Position numbers and translations under genes: made by a program. Of a stretch of 11,748 bases of DNA, positions 1 through 6,214 are shown one piece after another. The DNA comes from an uncultured Collinsella sp. (lineage in GTDB: Bacteria > Actinomycetota > Coriobacteriia > Coriobacteriales > Coriobacteriaceae). Positions within the stretch are counted from its first letter, which is position 1, and every line of letters begins with the position of its first letter. The DNA is taken from the NCBI GenBank assembly GCA_900551185.1, contig URVF01000029.1, forward strand, positions 1-11,748. Reading direction: 5' to 3'. The notes below the pieces were generated by a model. That model ran no database searches, was not told the origin of the DNA, and saw only the letters and a list, made by a program, of their open reading frames with translations.

Positions 1-43
1 TCATGCCTAGTCTCGTGGGCTCGGAGATGTGTATAAGAGACAG
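1..43 (+). other. Nextera i7 adapter and index (sequencing artefact)
   Basis: Bases 10-43 match the 34-nt Nextera read-2 transposase adapter, ending in the mosaic-end sequence GTGTATAAGAGACAG at 29-43. Bases 2-9 (CATGCCTA) are an eight-base i7 index as it appears in the primer, corresponding to the N706 index TAGGCATG, and base 1 fits the last base of the preceding flow-cell sequence. These bases are library construct, not genome. Any reading frame entering here, for example an N-terminus beginning MYKRQ or a C-terminus ending TSPSPRD, is chimeric. Confidence 0.97.
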
Positions 44-220
44 CTCCAAGCCCGCGACCTTGCCCACGCGGCGGATGACATCGAGGTGCGCCGCGGCGCC
101 CTCGCCCACCTCGAGCGCGACGCCCGAGGAGTCATAGCCGCGATACTCCATACGCTTGAGGCCCGTGACCAGGATGTTCTTTGCAATATCAGAGCCGGTG
201 TAGCCGACAATTCCGCACAT
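44..220 (-). CDS. glmS: Glutamine--fructose-6-phosphate aminotransferase, N-terminal fragment (3' end off contig)
   Basis: GlmS converts fructose-6-phosphate and glutamine to glucosamine-6-phosphate and glutamate, the first step towards UDP-GlcNAc for peptidoglycan. The start is the ATG read on the minus strand from 220. The protein begins M-C-G-I-V-G-Y-T-G, so Cys2 becomes the N-terminal nucleophile of the glutamine amidotransferase (Ntn) domain after Met removal. It continues through [14 protein letters not shown], a hallmark of GlmS. Only 59 codons remain of a protein normally near 600 residues; the rest was lost where the contig runs into adapter, so this is an assembly break and not a pseudogene. 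A ribosome site (GAAGGG) lies about 9 bases upstream of the start. It is divergent from the LacI-type regulator. Sibling amidotransferases such as PurF are less likely because of the RGYDSSG signature. Confidence 0.93.
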
Positions 221-318
221 AGGATAAATCCCTTCGTTCGCGTGACTGCAAGACGTCCACGCACAGGGGGCGCTGAGACGTATAACGTTCGAGTATTGTA
301 CTCACGCAAGCGCAAGCT

Positions 319-354
319 GATATACCAGAAGTGGTATCTCAACTTAGATACCAC
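319..354. promoter_or_regulatory. Overlapping inverted repeats with TACCA/TGGTA half-sites (possible operator)
   Basis: A perfect inverted repeat has 9-bp arms at 331-339 (GTGGTATCT) and 346-354 (AGATACCAC), with a 6-base centre. A second, overlapping one pairs ATACCA at 322-327 with TGGTAT at 332-337. Three alternating half-sites therefore sit within 36 bp, about 100 bp upstream of the glmS start and about 180 bp upstream of lacI. The TGGT/ACCA half-sites recall GntR/HutC-type operators more than LacI-type ones, which usually have a central CG. The binding protein is unknown. The rest of 221-532 holds repeats B1 and A1 and the lacI promoter; I see no gene in it. Confidence 0.45.
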
Positions 355-382
355 CCGATGCACACATGCCCAGCCGGTCCAA

Positions 383-417
383 ACCACCGCAAAGGTGCCT
401 GTCCCCTTCGTGGTGGT
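383..417. repeat. Palindromic repeat family B, copy 1 (degenerate)
   Basis: Imperfect arms at 383-395 and 405-417 (ACCACCGCAAAGG against CCTTCGTGGTGGT) flank a 9-base loop TGCCTGTCC. The same element, as a much better hairpin, is at 11566-11612 in the opposite orientation. It lies directly next to repeat A copy 1, so the glmS-lacI gap carries a composite of two related repeats. Confidence 0.75.
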
Positions 418-428
418 CGCGCTGGCAA

Positions 429-477
429 CGGCGTTTCCCCAGATAAAACCTGCCAAAATAAACCTGTCCCTTTTTGG
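429..477 (+). repeat. Palindromic repeat family A, copy 1
   Basis: This 49-bp block is identical to the reverse complement of 3461-3509. Its internal arms (447-458 and 472-483) pair at 11 of 12 positions around a loop carrying the reverse complement of GGGACAGG. It ends about 12 bp before the lacI -10 element. Confidence 0.85.
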
Positions 478-488
478 AAGGTTTGGGA

Positions 489-497
489 TGCTACAAT
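489..497 (+). promoter_or_regulatory. Extended -10 promoter of the lacI-family gene
   Basis: TGC followed by TACAAT (492-497) is an extended -10 element with five of six consensus bases. No good -35 sits 16-18 bp upstream, which is common for extended -10 promoters. Transcription would start near 503-505, about 30 bp before the start codon. Confidence 0.55.
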
Positions 498-532
498 CTG
501 GCTTGTACTTGAAACGCATCAAAGGGGCCGCT

Positions 533-1645
533 ATGGCAAAGGTAAAAATCAGCGACGTCGCGCGCGAGGCCGGGGTTTCGCTGGGCACGGTTTCCAACGC
601 GCTCAACCACCCCGAAAAGCTGCGCCCCGAGACCCTCAAGCTCATCAACGAGACCATCAATCGCCTTGGCTACCTGCCCAACCAAAGCGCTCGTCAGCTC
701 GCGGGCGGCGCCACCAAGTCCTTTGGCCTGGTGCTCCCCCGTCTCGATCACGGCTTTTCGCTCCAAATCGCCAGCGGCGCCCACAACGAGGCTCGCAAGC
801 ACGGCTATGACTTGCTCATCGCCAACGCCGATAACGACGATATTCTCCAGGACCATTACCTGCGCTACTTTATGGGCACCCAGATGTCCGGCGTCATGGT
901 TCAGCCCATGGCATCCCCCGACTGGCACCCCGCCATGGCCAAGATGCCCGTGCCGATCGTCCATCTGGACATCCATTGCTCCGAGCCCGGCTACTACGTA
1001 GCGGCCGACAACGAGGCCCAGGGTCGCATCATTGCCGAACTTGCCATCGCCCGCGGTGCACGCCATATCACCGTTGTGGGTAGAGCAGCATTTATGCAAC
1101 TCACCCTGCGCGTCCTTGGCATTCATAAGGCACTCGCCCTACACCCCGATATCAAGATCGAAGTCATCGACGCCGGCGAATGGAATACCGCCGCCGACGG
1201 CTACGGCATCGGCGCCCAAATCGCCGCGCGCCCCGCCGACGAACGCCCCGATTTTGTCGTCGGTCTGACCGACGTGCTGGCCTCGGGCGTCATCTCGGCG
1301 CTGGTCGACAAGGGCATCTCTGTCCCCGGGCAAGTACGCGTAGCAGGTTGCGATGGCAACCCGCTCGCTTGGAGCGGATCGGTCCCGCTCACTACGGTAG
1401 CGCCCCCGGGCTACGAGATTGGCCGCAAGGGCGTTCAATTGCTCATGGAGCAAATCGAAAACAAGGCCCCGGCGAAGACCAAGCACGTCCACATCGGCTC
1501 TGCCGCGCGCACCGTCACCGCAGTCACCGCCGCCGAGGATATCAACCGCCAAGAACTCGTGCGGCCGTTCCTGCTGGAACGCGCCAGCACCCAGGCAAGC
1601 AGCCAGACCGACGCCACGGCCATCAACCTAGGCGCGTATCTGTAG
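533..1645 (+). CDS. LacI-family transcriptional regulator
   Basis: A 370-residue sugar-responsive DNA-binding regulator. Residues 1-55 form the LacI helix-turn-helix (KISDVAREAGVSLGTVSNALN) followed by the hinge helix (PNQSARQLAGG). Residues from about 62 to 340 form the periplasmic-binding-protein-like effector domain with the usual GLVLP start and a VAGCDGNPLAW segment near the end. The ATG at 533 was chosen because AAAGGGG stands 7-8 bases upstream and the HTH begins at once; the open frame continues upstream to the adapter but is not coding. The protein runs about 30 residues past the usual end with a polar Ala/Ser/Thr-rich tail. It is divergent from glmS and convergent with the HAD gene. 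The effector and target genes cannot be read from sequence; control of the neighbouring glmS is possible but unproven. Confidence 0.93.
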   Translation: MAKVKISDVAREAGVSLGTVSNALNHPEKLRPETLKLINETINRLGYLPNQSARQLAGGATKSFGLVLPRLDHGFSLQIASGAHNEARKHGYDLLIANADNDDILQDHYLRYFMGTQMSGVMVQPMASPDWHPAMAKMPVPIVHLDIHCSEPGYYVAADNEAQGRIIAELAIARGARHITVVGRAAFMQLTLRVLGIHKALALHPDIKIEVIDAGEWNTAADGYGIGAQIAARPADERPDFVVGLTDVLASGVISALVDKGISVPGQVRVAGCDGNPLAWSGSVPLTTVAPPGYEIGRKGVQLLMEQIENKAPAKTKHVHIGSAARTVTAVTAAEDINRQELVRPFLLERASTQASSQTDATAINLGAYL

Positions 1646-1670
1646 CACGCCCGCAAGTATGCTATGTCGC

Positions 1671-1720
1671 CGCTTAAGCAAAAGGGGCCCGACCATTGCC
1701 GGGCCCCTTTTGCTTAAGCG
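1671..1720. terminator. Bidirectional intrinsic terminator
   Basis: Perfect 21-bp arms at 1671-1691 and 1700-1720 enclose an 8-base loop. The GGGGCCCG stem core is flanked by AAAA on the left and TTTT on the right, so a U-tract follows the stem on either strand. It sits between the convergent lacI-family gene and the HAD phosphatase and can end both transcripts. Confidence 0.92.
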
Positions 1721-1758
1721 CAAACGTGGGCAATTGCTCGTTTCAACGCCGCAATTGT

Positions 1759-2409
1759 CTAGCGCGCGGCTTTAACTGCCGCCGAAAGGTCGAACAACGT
1801 ATCGAGCACGGCCTCGCAGCCATCCACCACGTCCTGCGGCAGCGGAACAATGTCAGGAACGGCAAAGACGTGGCAGCCGGCCGTAATGCCCGAGACGCAG
1901 CCGTTGCGCGAATCCTCGACCACGGCACATTCCTCGGGAGCAAAGCCCGCGCGCTCGCAGGCGAGCAGATACATCTCGGGGTCGGGCTTGCCGTGCACGA
2001 CGTCCTCGCCGCAGGTCACGGTCTCAAACTTGTCAAAGAGACCGAATGCTTTAAGGTTGCGCTCGGCGGTAACGTGGCGCGACGACGTCGCTAGACCCAC
2101 GTGATAGCCCGCAGACAGCAGCTCGTCTAGGCACTCGGCGGCGCCGGCCTTAAGCTCCAGCTCGGTCTTGACCATCTCGTCGCGAATCTCCTTGTGGCGG
2201 ACATAGATCGCCTCGGCGGTCTCGTGGCTGCCGTAATGCTCCTCGAGAATGCCCATGACATCGGGCAGCGTGCGGCCGATAAACTGATGGATCAGCGCAT
2301 CATCAATCGCGAGCCCCAGCTCAGCGGCGCCTGCCTTCCAGGCCCTAATCCCCAAACGCTCGGTATCGACCAGCGTTCCATCCATGTCAAAAATAACAGC
2401 CTTGATCAT
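1759..2409 (-). CDS. HAD-superfamily hydrolase, beta-phosphoglucomutase/phosphatase-like
   Basis: A 216-residue HAD phosphatase of subfamily I with an alpha-helical cap after motif I. Motif I is FDMDGTLVDTE (nucleophile Asp8, acid/base Asp10), motif II is the Ser in ATSSR (about 109), motif III is the Lys of GKPDP (141), and motif IV is VEDSRNG (Glu165, Asp166). The set is complete, so the enzyme should be active on a small phosphorylated metabolite such as a sugar phosphate. Beta-phosphoglucomutase, 2-deoxyglucose-6-phosphatase or phosphoglycolate-type activities are all possible; the sequence does not decide. The start at 2409 has GAGGGGG six bases upstream. It is convergent with lacI over a shared terminator and divergent from larE over an AT-rich gap of 168 bp. 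Confidence 0.9.
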   Translation of the reverse strand: MIKAVIFDMDGTLVDTERLGIRAWKAGAAELGLAIDDALIHQFIGRTLPDVMGILEEHYGSHETAEAIYVRHKEIRDEMVKTELELKAGAAECLDELLSAGYHVGLATSSRHVTAERNLKAFGLFDKFETVTCGEDVVHGKPDPEMYLLACERAGFAPEECAVVEDSRNGCVSGITAGCHVFAVPDIVPLPQDVVDGCEAVLDTLFDLSAAVKAAR

Positions 2410-2453
2410 ATCGGTCCCCCTCGCCGGATTGCATTACTGCCACTCTGCCGCAC

Positions 2454-2482
2454 TTTACAAGCTTGTATATAACGTATATAGC
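2454..2482. promoter_or_regulatory. AT-rich palindrome and direct repeats between HAD gene and larE
   Basis: A perfect 12-bp palindrome TACAAGCTTGTA (2456-2467) is followed by two tandem 9-mers (TGTATATAA, CGTATATAG, about 2464-2481). The block is far more AT-rich than its surroundings and lies in the divergent promoter region. TTTACA (2454-2459) and TATAGC (2477-2482), 17 bp apart, could form a weak plus-strand promoter, or the palindrome could be an operator. Nothing here identifies the regulator. Confidence 0.35.
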
Positions 2483-2515
2483 ATATTGCACTTTCGTTAC
2501 ATAGCTGGAAGTCTT

Positions 2516-2543
2516 ATGACAAGCAGCTCGGTGGGATTATAGT
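2516..2543 (+). promoter_or_regulatory. Probable larE promoter
   Basis: ATGACA (2516-2521, five of six consensus) is followed after 16 bp by TATAGT (2538-2543, five of six). Transcription would start near 2550, leaving about 28 bases before the larE start and its AAGGAA ribosome site. A 7-bp inverted repeat, AGCTCGG (2525-2531) with CCGAGCT (2549-2555), spans the -10 region and could be an operator or chance. Confidence 0.55.
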
Positions 2544-2577
2544 TTCATCCGAGCTTTAATAACTGTAAGGAACTTTC

Positions 2578-3456
2578 ATGCTTTCAGACACCGCCGCACC
2601 CGCAGAGGAGCTTCAGGACAAACTCGCAGCACTCGAGCAGCTGCTTTTGGCATACGGACGCGTCGCCATCGGCTTTTCCGGTGGTGTCGACAGCAGCTTT
2701 TTGGCCGCGGTCTGCGCCCGCATCATGCCTACCAATACCCTCCTCGTCCATCTCACCACGCCGCTCATCGGCACGCCCGAACAGACTTCGTTTGAGCAGT
2801 CCGTTGATGGGCAAGCTGATGAAGGGGCGCATTTTAAGCTCCCCGTGCTCAATCTTTCGGTCGATCAGCTGCAGCTCCCCCAGGTAGCCTGTAACGATGT
2901 CAATCGCTGCTACCACTGCAAGCACGCCGGCTTTACCGCCATCGTCAACCACGCCAAGTCGCTCGGCTTTCCCGCCGTCATCGATGGCAGCAATGCAAGT
3001 GATCGCGGCGACTACCGCCCTGGCATGCGCGCGGCAAAAGAGCTCGGCGTACGCTCCCCTCTCATGGAGGTCGGCTTTACCAAGGACGAAGAGCGCGAGC
3101 TGCTGCGCGCATGGGGCTATCCCGTTTGGAACCTGCCGGCGGGAGCATGTCTTGCCACGCGCGTTCCCACGGGCGAGGAGCTTACTCGCGAGAAGGTCGA
3201 TTTAATCCGCGCCTGCGAGGATTACCTGCACGATCTTGACTTGGCTCAGGTCCGCGCACGCCTGATCGGCGGCTGCATGCATATCGAGGCCGCACCCGCA
3301 GATGTCGCCAAGATTGCCACCCTCGGCGGTGCCGCCGTCGACGGCAAGGGCAAGACCCCGCTGCCCGCCGCCATCGAGTCCGCGCTGCGCGAGCTGGGCT
3401 GCGACCATATCTCCCCCGAGGTCACCCCCTACATTCACGGCAACATGAACCAGTAA
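2578..3456 (+). CDS. larE: LarE-type ATP-dependent sacrificial sulfur transferase
   Basis: A 292-residue PP-loop pyrophosphatase-family protein. LarE adenylylates and then sulfurates the nicotinate-derived precursor of the nickel-pincer nucleotide (NPN) cofactor of lactate racemase-like enzymes. The PP-loop SGGVDSS is at 34-40. The family block C-N-D-V-N-R-C-Y-H-C-K spans 105-115, DGSN is at 136-139, and PAGACLATRVPTG at 187-199 carries Cys191, which aligns with the sacrificial cysteine (Cys176) of Lactobacillus plantarum LarE. Length is typical. AAGGA stands 6-7 bases before the ATG. No larA, larB or larC is in this window. A related PP-loop sulfur or amidotransferase is the main alternative, but the cysteine block and the ACLATR motif favour LarE. 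Confidence 0.87.
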   Translation: MLSDTAAPAEELQDKLAALEQLLLAYGRVAIGFSGGVDSSFLAAVCARIMPTNTLLVHLTTPLIGTPEQTSFEQSVDGQADEGAHFKLPVLNLSVDQLQLPQVACNDVNRCYHCKHAGFTAIVNHAKSLGFPAVIDGSNASDRGDYRPGMRAAKELGVRSPLMEVGFTKDEERELLRAWGYPVWNLPAGACLATRVPTGEELTREKVDLIRACEDYLHDLDLAQVRARLIGGCMHIEAAPADVAKIATLGGAAVDGKGKTPLPAAIESALRELGCDHISPEVTPYIHGNMNQ

Positions 3457-3509
3457 CCTGCCAAAAAGGGACAGGTTTATTTTGGCAGGTTTTATCTGGG
3501 GAAACGCCG
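3455..3509. repeat. Palindromic repeat family A, copy 2, doubling as larE terminator
   Basis: Perfect 12-bp arms at 3455-3466 and 3480-3491 enclose the loop AGGGACAGGTTTA and are followed by TTTTA, so the hairpin can act as an intrinsic terminator. The left arm uses the last two bases of the larE stop codon. Bases 3461-3509 are the exact reverse complement of 429-477. Confidence 0.83.
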
Positions 3510-3615
3510 AAGCCCCACATTCACAACCGCCGCAGCTCCATATGAGGCAAATGAGCCAGTAGTGTTTGTCCCAAATCTTAAGTATTTGTTCGATAGAACG
3601 ACCCTCGGCGGCTCC

Positions 3616-3624
3616 TGCTAGACT
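3616..3624 (+). promoter_or_regulatory. Candidate extended -10 promoter of the nuclease gene
   Basis: TGC followed by TAGACT (3619-3624) resembles the extended -10 seen before the lacI-family gene and lies 34 bp before the nuclease start codon. No good -35 is seen. The rest of the gap from 3510 shows no gene. Confidence 0.35.
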
Positions 3625-3657
3625 GGTAGATTCCCAACCGTCCATCCAGGAGCCTCA

Positions 3658-4641
3658 ATGTCGCGCAAGTCCACCTACAAGCAAGTACTTTCCATCGGCA
3701 CCGCCGTGGTGCTGGGGTTTGCGCTGTTTACGGAATCGCTCGACGGGGCGCCCAAGCTGCTGTCGCCGCAAAGCAATGAACAGGCGGCGGCTCTGGCCGA
3801 AAAGCAAAACGAGGGTCCCAGCCGCACCGAGGACGAGGCAGGCCTGGTCGCTCGGCTCGAATCGGGAACGGCGAGTTCCGAGGACTCCGGCGATGGCTCC
3901 GAATCCGCCGCACCCGACACCGGTAATGCCGCTTCCGAGGACAGCTCCACCACCCCCATCGACGAGGTCGAAAACCCCGACCTTAACCGCGCCCGCGGCG
4001 TATACCTCAGCAGCATTCCCGACTACGCCGGCAACCCCTACGTTGCCCTTCGCGCCGACAGCACGCACCCGCTCGGCACGCCATCATTCACACTCGATGA
4101 ATACGATCGCGCCACCGAAGAGGGCTGCTTTAAGAAATTCTCCAAGCTCGACAGCCTGGGCCGCACTCGCAAGGCGCTTGCCTGCGTGGGCCCCGAATCA
4201 CTCGGTCAAGGCGAGCGCGGCGATATCTCGCGTATCCATCCCGCTGGATGGCGCCAGCAGCGCTACGACTTTATTCCGGGCCAGAGCCTCTACAATCGCT
4301 GCCATCTCATCGCCTGGTCGCTCTGCGGCGAAAATGCCAACCGTAAGAATCTCCTCACCGGCACGCGCTATCTCAACGAGACGGGCATGCTACCGTTTGA
4401 AGAGCAGATTCTCGGCTACATCCACGACACGGGCAACCACGTGCTCTACCGTGTCACGCCCATGTACAACGAAGAGGAACTTGTCTGCCGCGGCGTGCGC
4501 CTTGAGGCGCAATCGGTCGAGGACCACGGAAAGACCCTGTGCTTCCACGTGTACTGCTACAACCTGCAGCCGCATGTGCAGATCGACTACGCCACCGGCC
4601 GCAACCAGACCTCGGGGGTAGTGTCGAGAAAGTTGGTGTAG
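3658..4641 (+). CDS. DNA/RNA non-specific endonuclease (EndA / Endonuclease_NS_2-like), exported or membrane-anchored
   Basis: A 327-residue protein. Residues 1-7 are basic, 8-25 form a hydrophobic signal or anchor segment without an obvious cleavage site, and 35-108 are an acidic, Ser/Ala/Glu-rich linker. The nuclease domain covers about 115-314. The active-site block is Y-N-R-C-H-L-I-A-W with likely catalytic His216, followed by NRKNLLTGTRYLN (metal-binding Asn likely 231 or 240), YRVTPMY, and the C-terminal QIDYATG typical of the family. Related enzymes usually read D-R-G-H; here it is N-R-C-H, with the histidine kept. The probable role is degradation of extracellular DNA or RNA for nutrients or DNA uptake. 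The start has AGGAG seven bases upstream. The last six codons and the stop lie inside the left end of the IS256 element, so the native C-terminus has been replaced just after the conserved domain. Confidence 0.85.
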   Translation: MSRKSTYKQVLSIGTAVVLGFALFTESLDGAPKLLSPQSNEQAAALAEKQNEGPSRTEDEAGLVARLESGTASSEDSGDGSESAAPDTGNAASEDSSTTPIDEVENPDLNRARGVYLSSIPDYAGNPYVALRADSTHPLGTPSFTLDEYDRATEEGCFKKFSKLDSLGRTRKALACVGPESLGQGERGDISRIHPAGWRQQRYDFIPGQSLYNRCHLIAWSLCGENANRKNLLTGTRYLNETGMLPFEEQILGYIHDTGNHVLYRVTPMYNEEELVCRGVRLEAQSVEDHGKTLCFHVYCYNLQPHVQIDYATGRNQTSGVVSRKLV

Positions 4642-6094
4642 CGCCCGATCCGAAGTGAGTCGGCCCGGCGTCCTGGAATCTGGAACACGGTTGATATCCT
4701 ATGCCGCCTCGACCCTGTCCGCAAGCTCGAGGCCGGACTCGAGCATCTTCCTGGCCTCCGCCTCAAGCCGCGCCCACTCGACGGGACCGTCGATTCCCCG
4801 AGTGCGACCGTCATCGTAGAGCTCGTTCATCCTCACCTCCGAGAAGTACCTGGACTCCTGCCATATCTCGTCCTGCTCGCACATGACCGCGCCCGCGAGC
4901 CGCACCAGCGAGCCCGTGGAGGGGAACACCTGCACGACGCGCGACCTGCGCTTTATCTCCCGGTTGGTCCTCTCCTGCACGTTGTTGGTGCGCAGGCGCT
5001 TCCAGTGGGTCGGCGGGAAGTCGAGGTAGGCCAGCGCGTCGGGCTCGGCCTCCTCCAGCACCGCCGCCGCCCTGGGGCAGCACCCCTCCAGCATGTCGCA
5101 CGCCGCGTGGTACATGGCCGTCACGGTGGCGGCGTCGCGCCCGCGGAACACCTGCGACACGATCCTGCCCACGCGGCGCCTGAGCTGCCAGGAGCCGGCC
5201 TCGCGCATGCAGTCGCGCATGAGGTGGACCGCGCAGCGCTGCCACGCGGCGCCCTGGAAGACCTCGCCGAGCGCCCGGACGAGCCCCGGGTGGGCGTCCG
5301 AGACGACGAGCCGCACGCCCGCCGCCCCGCGCGAGCGGATAGCCCGCAGGAAGGCGAGCCACGAGTCGTAGGACTCGGTGTCGACCACGTCGACGCCCAG
5401 GACGCGCCTCCAGCCGCCCGCATCGCAGCCGATGGCGGTGACCACGGCGGTGGAGGCGACGCGCCCCTCGCGGCGGCACTTGACGTAGGTCGCGTCGAGC
5501 CAGACGTAGGGCACCGGCGAGCCGCCGAGCGGCCTTCCGCATAGGTCCTCGATATCTGCGTCTAAGCTCGAGGCGATGGCGCTCACCTGGTCCTTCGAGA
5601 GCCTGGAGACGCCCATCTTCTCGGCCACCCTCTGCACCTTGCGGGTGCTCGTGCCCGTGGCGTACATCTCGGCCACGGCGGCCACGAGCGCGCGGTCGAC
5701 GCGCTGGTAGCGCTCGAGCACGTCCTCAGGGAAGAAGCTGCCGGAGCGCAGCTTGGGGATGCGCAGCGTCAGCGTGCCGACGCAGGTGGCGAGCGACCTC
5801 TCGCGGTAGCCGTTTCGGCTGTTCGCCCCGCCGCCGCACAGCTGGTCGGCCTCGGCGTCCATCACGGCGTTCACGACCTGCTCGGCTAGTCTGCGGAGCA
5901 GCTCCTGCATGTCGATGGCGCCGTCGTCGAAACGGGGCATGGCGAGCATGTCCGGCGTCGGGTCTGATAAGATTCCCATAGCGGTCTTCGTCCTTTCCTA
6001 GAACCTGTTGTTGTGGTGATTTCAGATTCTAGGACGAAGGCCGTTTTTCGTTAAACGGGCGCTAGGGTGTCACCCTTACACCAACATTTTCGAC
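4623..6094 (-). mobile_element. IS256-family insertion sequence
   Basis: The element of about 1.47 kb has 18-bp terminal inverted repeats at 4623-4640 and 6077-6094, 16 of 18 identical (GTCGARAAWGTTGGTGTA read inwards). Similarity continues inwards: GCGCCCG (4641-4647) matches 6056-6062, and a GTCCTRGAATCT block recurs at both ends. The right end has 14 extra bases (6063-6076, containing GGGTGTCACCC) between these blocks. I find no 8-9 bp target duplication outside the ends, so the exact outer base is uncertain by a few positions, and the element may have recombined or caused a deletion. One full transposase gene fills it. Confidence 0.85.
4699..5979 (-). CDS. IS256-family (mutator-type) DDE transposase
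   Basis: A 426-residue transposase that cuts and joins the element's ends. The DDE catalytic triad is recognisable: Asp in VWLDATYVK (about 176), Asp in LVVSDAHPGL (about 240), and Glu in NNVQERTNREIKRRSR (about 347), the last followed by VVQVFPS as in other members. The CxxH-type segment QRCAVHLMRD between the second and third residues is also characteristic. The N-terminal part has ELLRRLAEQVVNAVMDAEAD and RNGYRERSL, standard for the family. Length is normal and the frame is intact, so it is probably functional. Start at 5979; AAAGGA lies 11 bases upstream, longer than ideal, and an in-frame Met at residue 11 is an alternative. It is convergent with the nuclease gene. Confidence 0.95.
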   Translation of the reverse strand: MGILSDPTPDMLAMPRFDDGAIDMQELLRRLAEQVVNAVMDAEADQLCGGGANSRNGYRERSLATCVGTLTLRIPKLRSGSFFPEDVLERYQRVDRALVAAVAEMYATGTSTRKVQRVAEKMGVSRLSKDQVSAIASSLDADIEDLCGRPLGGSPVPYVWLDATYVKCRREGRVASTAVVTAIGCDAGGWRRVLGVDVVDTESYDSWLAFLRAIRSRGAAGVRLVVSDAHPGLVRALGEVFQGAAWQRCAVHLMRDCMREAGSWQLRRRVGRIVSQVFRGRDAATVTAMYHAACDMLEGCCPRAAAVLEEAEPDALAYLDFPPTHWKRLRTNNVQERTNREIKRRSRVVQVFPSTGSLVRLAGAVMCEQDEIWQESRYFSEVRMNELYDDGRTRGIDGPVEWARLEAEARKMLESGLELADRVEAA

Positions 6095-6128
6095 GCGATC
6101 ATGGGGGCTGCTTTCTCGATTGACCAAC

Positions 6129-6157
6129 CAACTGGTTTGTAATCAGTGGGTTGCAGG
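6129..6157 (+). other. tRNA-Thr fragment (anticodon arm to T-stem), possible att remnant
   Basis: Twenty-eight of 29 bases match 6337-6365 of the intact tRNA-Thr(UGU) 208 bp downstream, in the same orientation. The match covers the anticodon stem-loop, variable loop and the start of the T-stem, then stops sharply at both sides; no acceptor or D-arm is present. The only mismatch (6135) still allows a G-U pair. Partial tRNA copies of this kind are typical products of integrase-mediated insertion and decay. No integrase is present. Confidence 0.7.
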
Positions 6158-6162
6158 CCGGC

Positions 6163-6214
6163 CTCGCCAAAACGAATAGTTTTTGGTTCTGGCGAGCAGA
6201 TAAAACTATTCGTT
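6163..6214. repeat. Interlocked inverted repeats
   Basis: Perfect 13-bp arms AACGAATAGTTTT (6171-6183) and AAAACTATTCGTT (6202-6214) overlap a second inverted repeat CTCGCCA (6163-6169) with TGGCGAG (6190-6196), so the two stems cannot form together in the simple nested way. An outer pair, TTGACCAACC (6120-6129) and GGTCGGTCAA (6237-6246), matches at 9 of 10. The function is unknown. It could be a regulator site, a recombination site or a decayed miniature element. Confidence 0.6.

Noticed and set aside
331..354. LacI-type operator for the adjacent regulator
   Set aside because: The inverted repeat lacks the central CG typical of LacI-family sites; kept only as an unassigned possible operator.
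29..532. N-terminal extension of the LacI-family protein
   Set aside because: It begins in adapter sequence, runs through intergenic repeats and antisense to glmS; the HTH starts directly at 533 after a good ribosome site.
4699..5979. Transposase as a pseudogene
   Set aside because: The frame is intact with all three catalytic residues and normal length.
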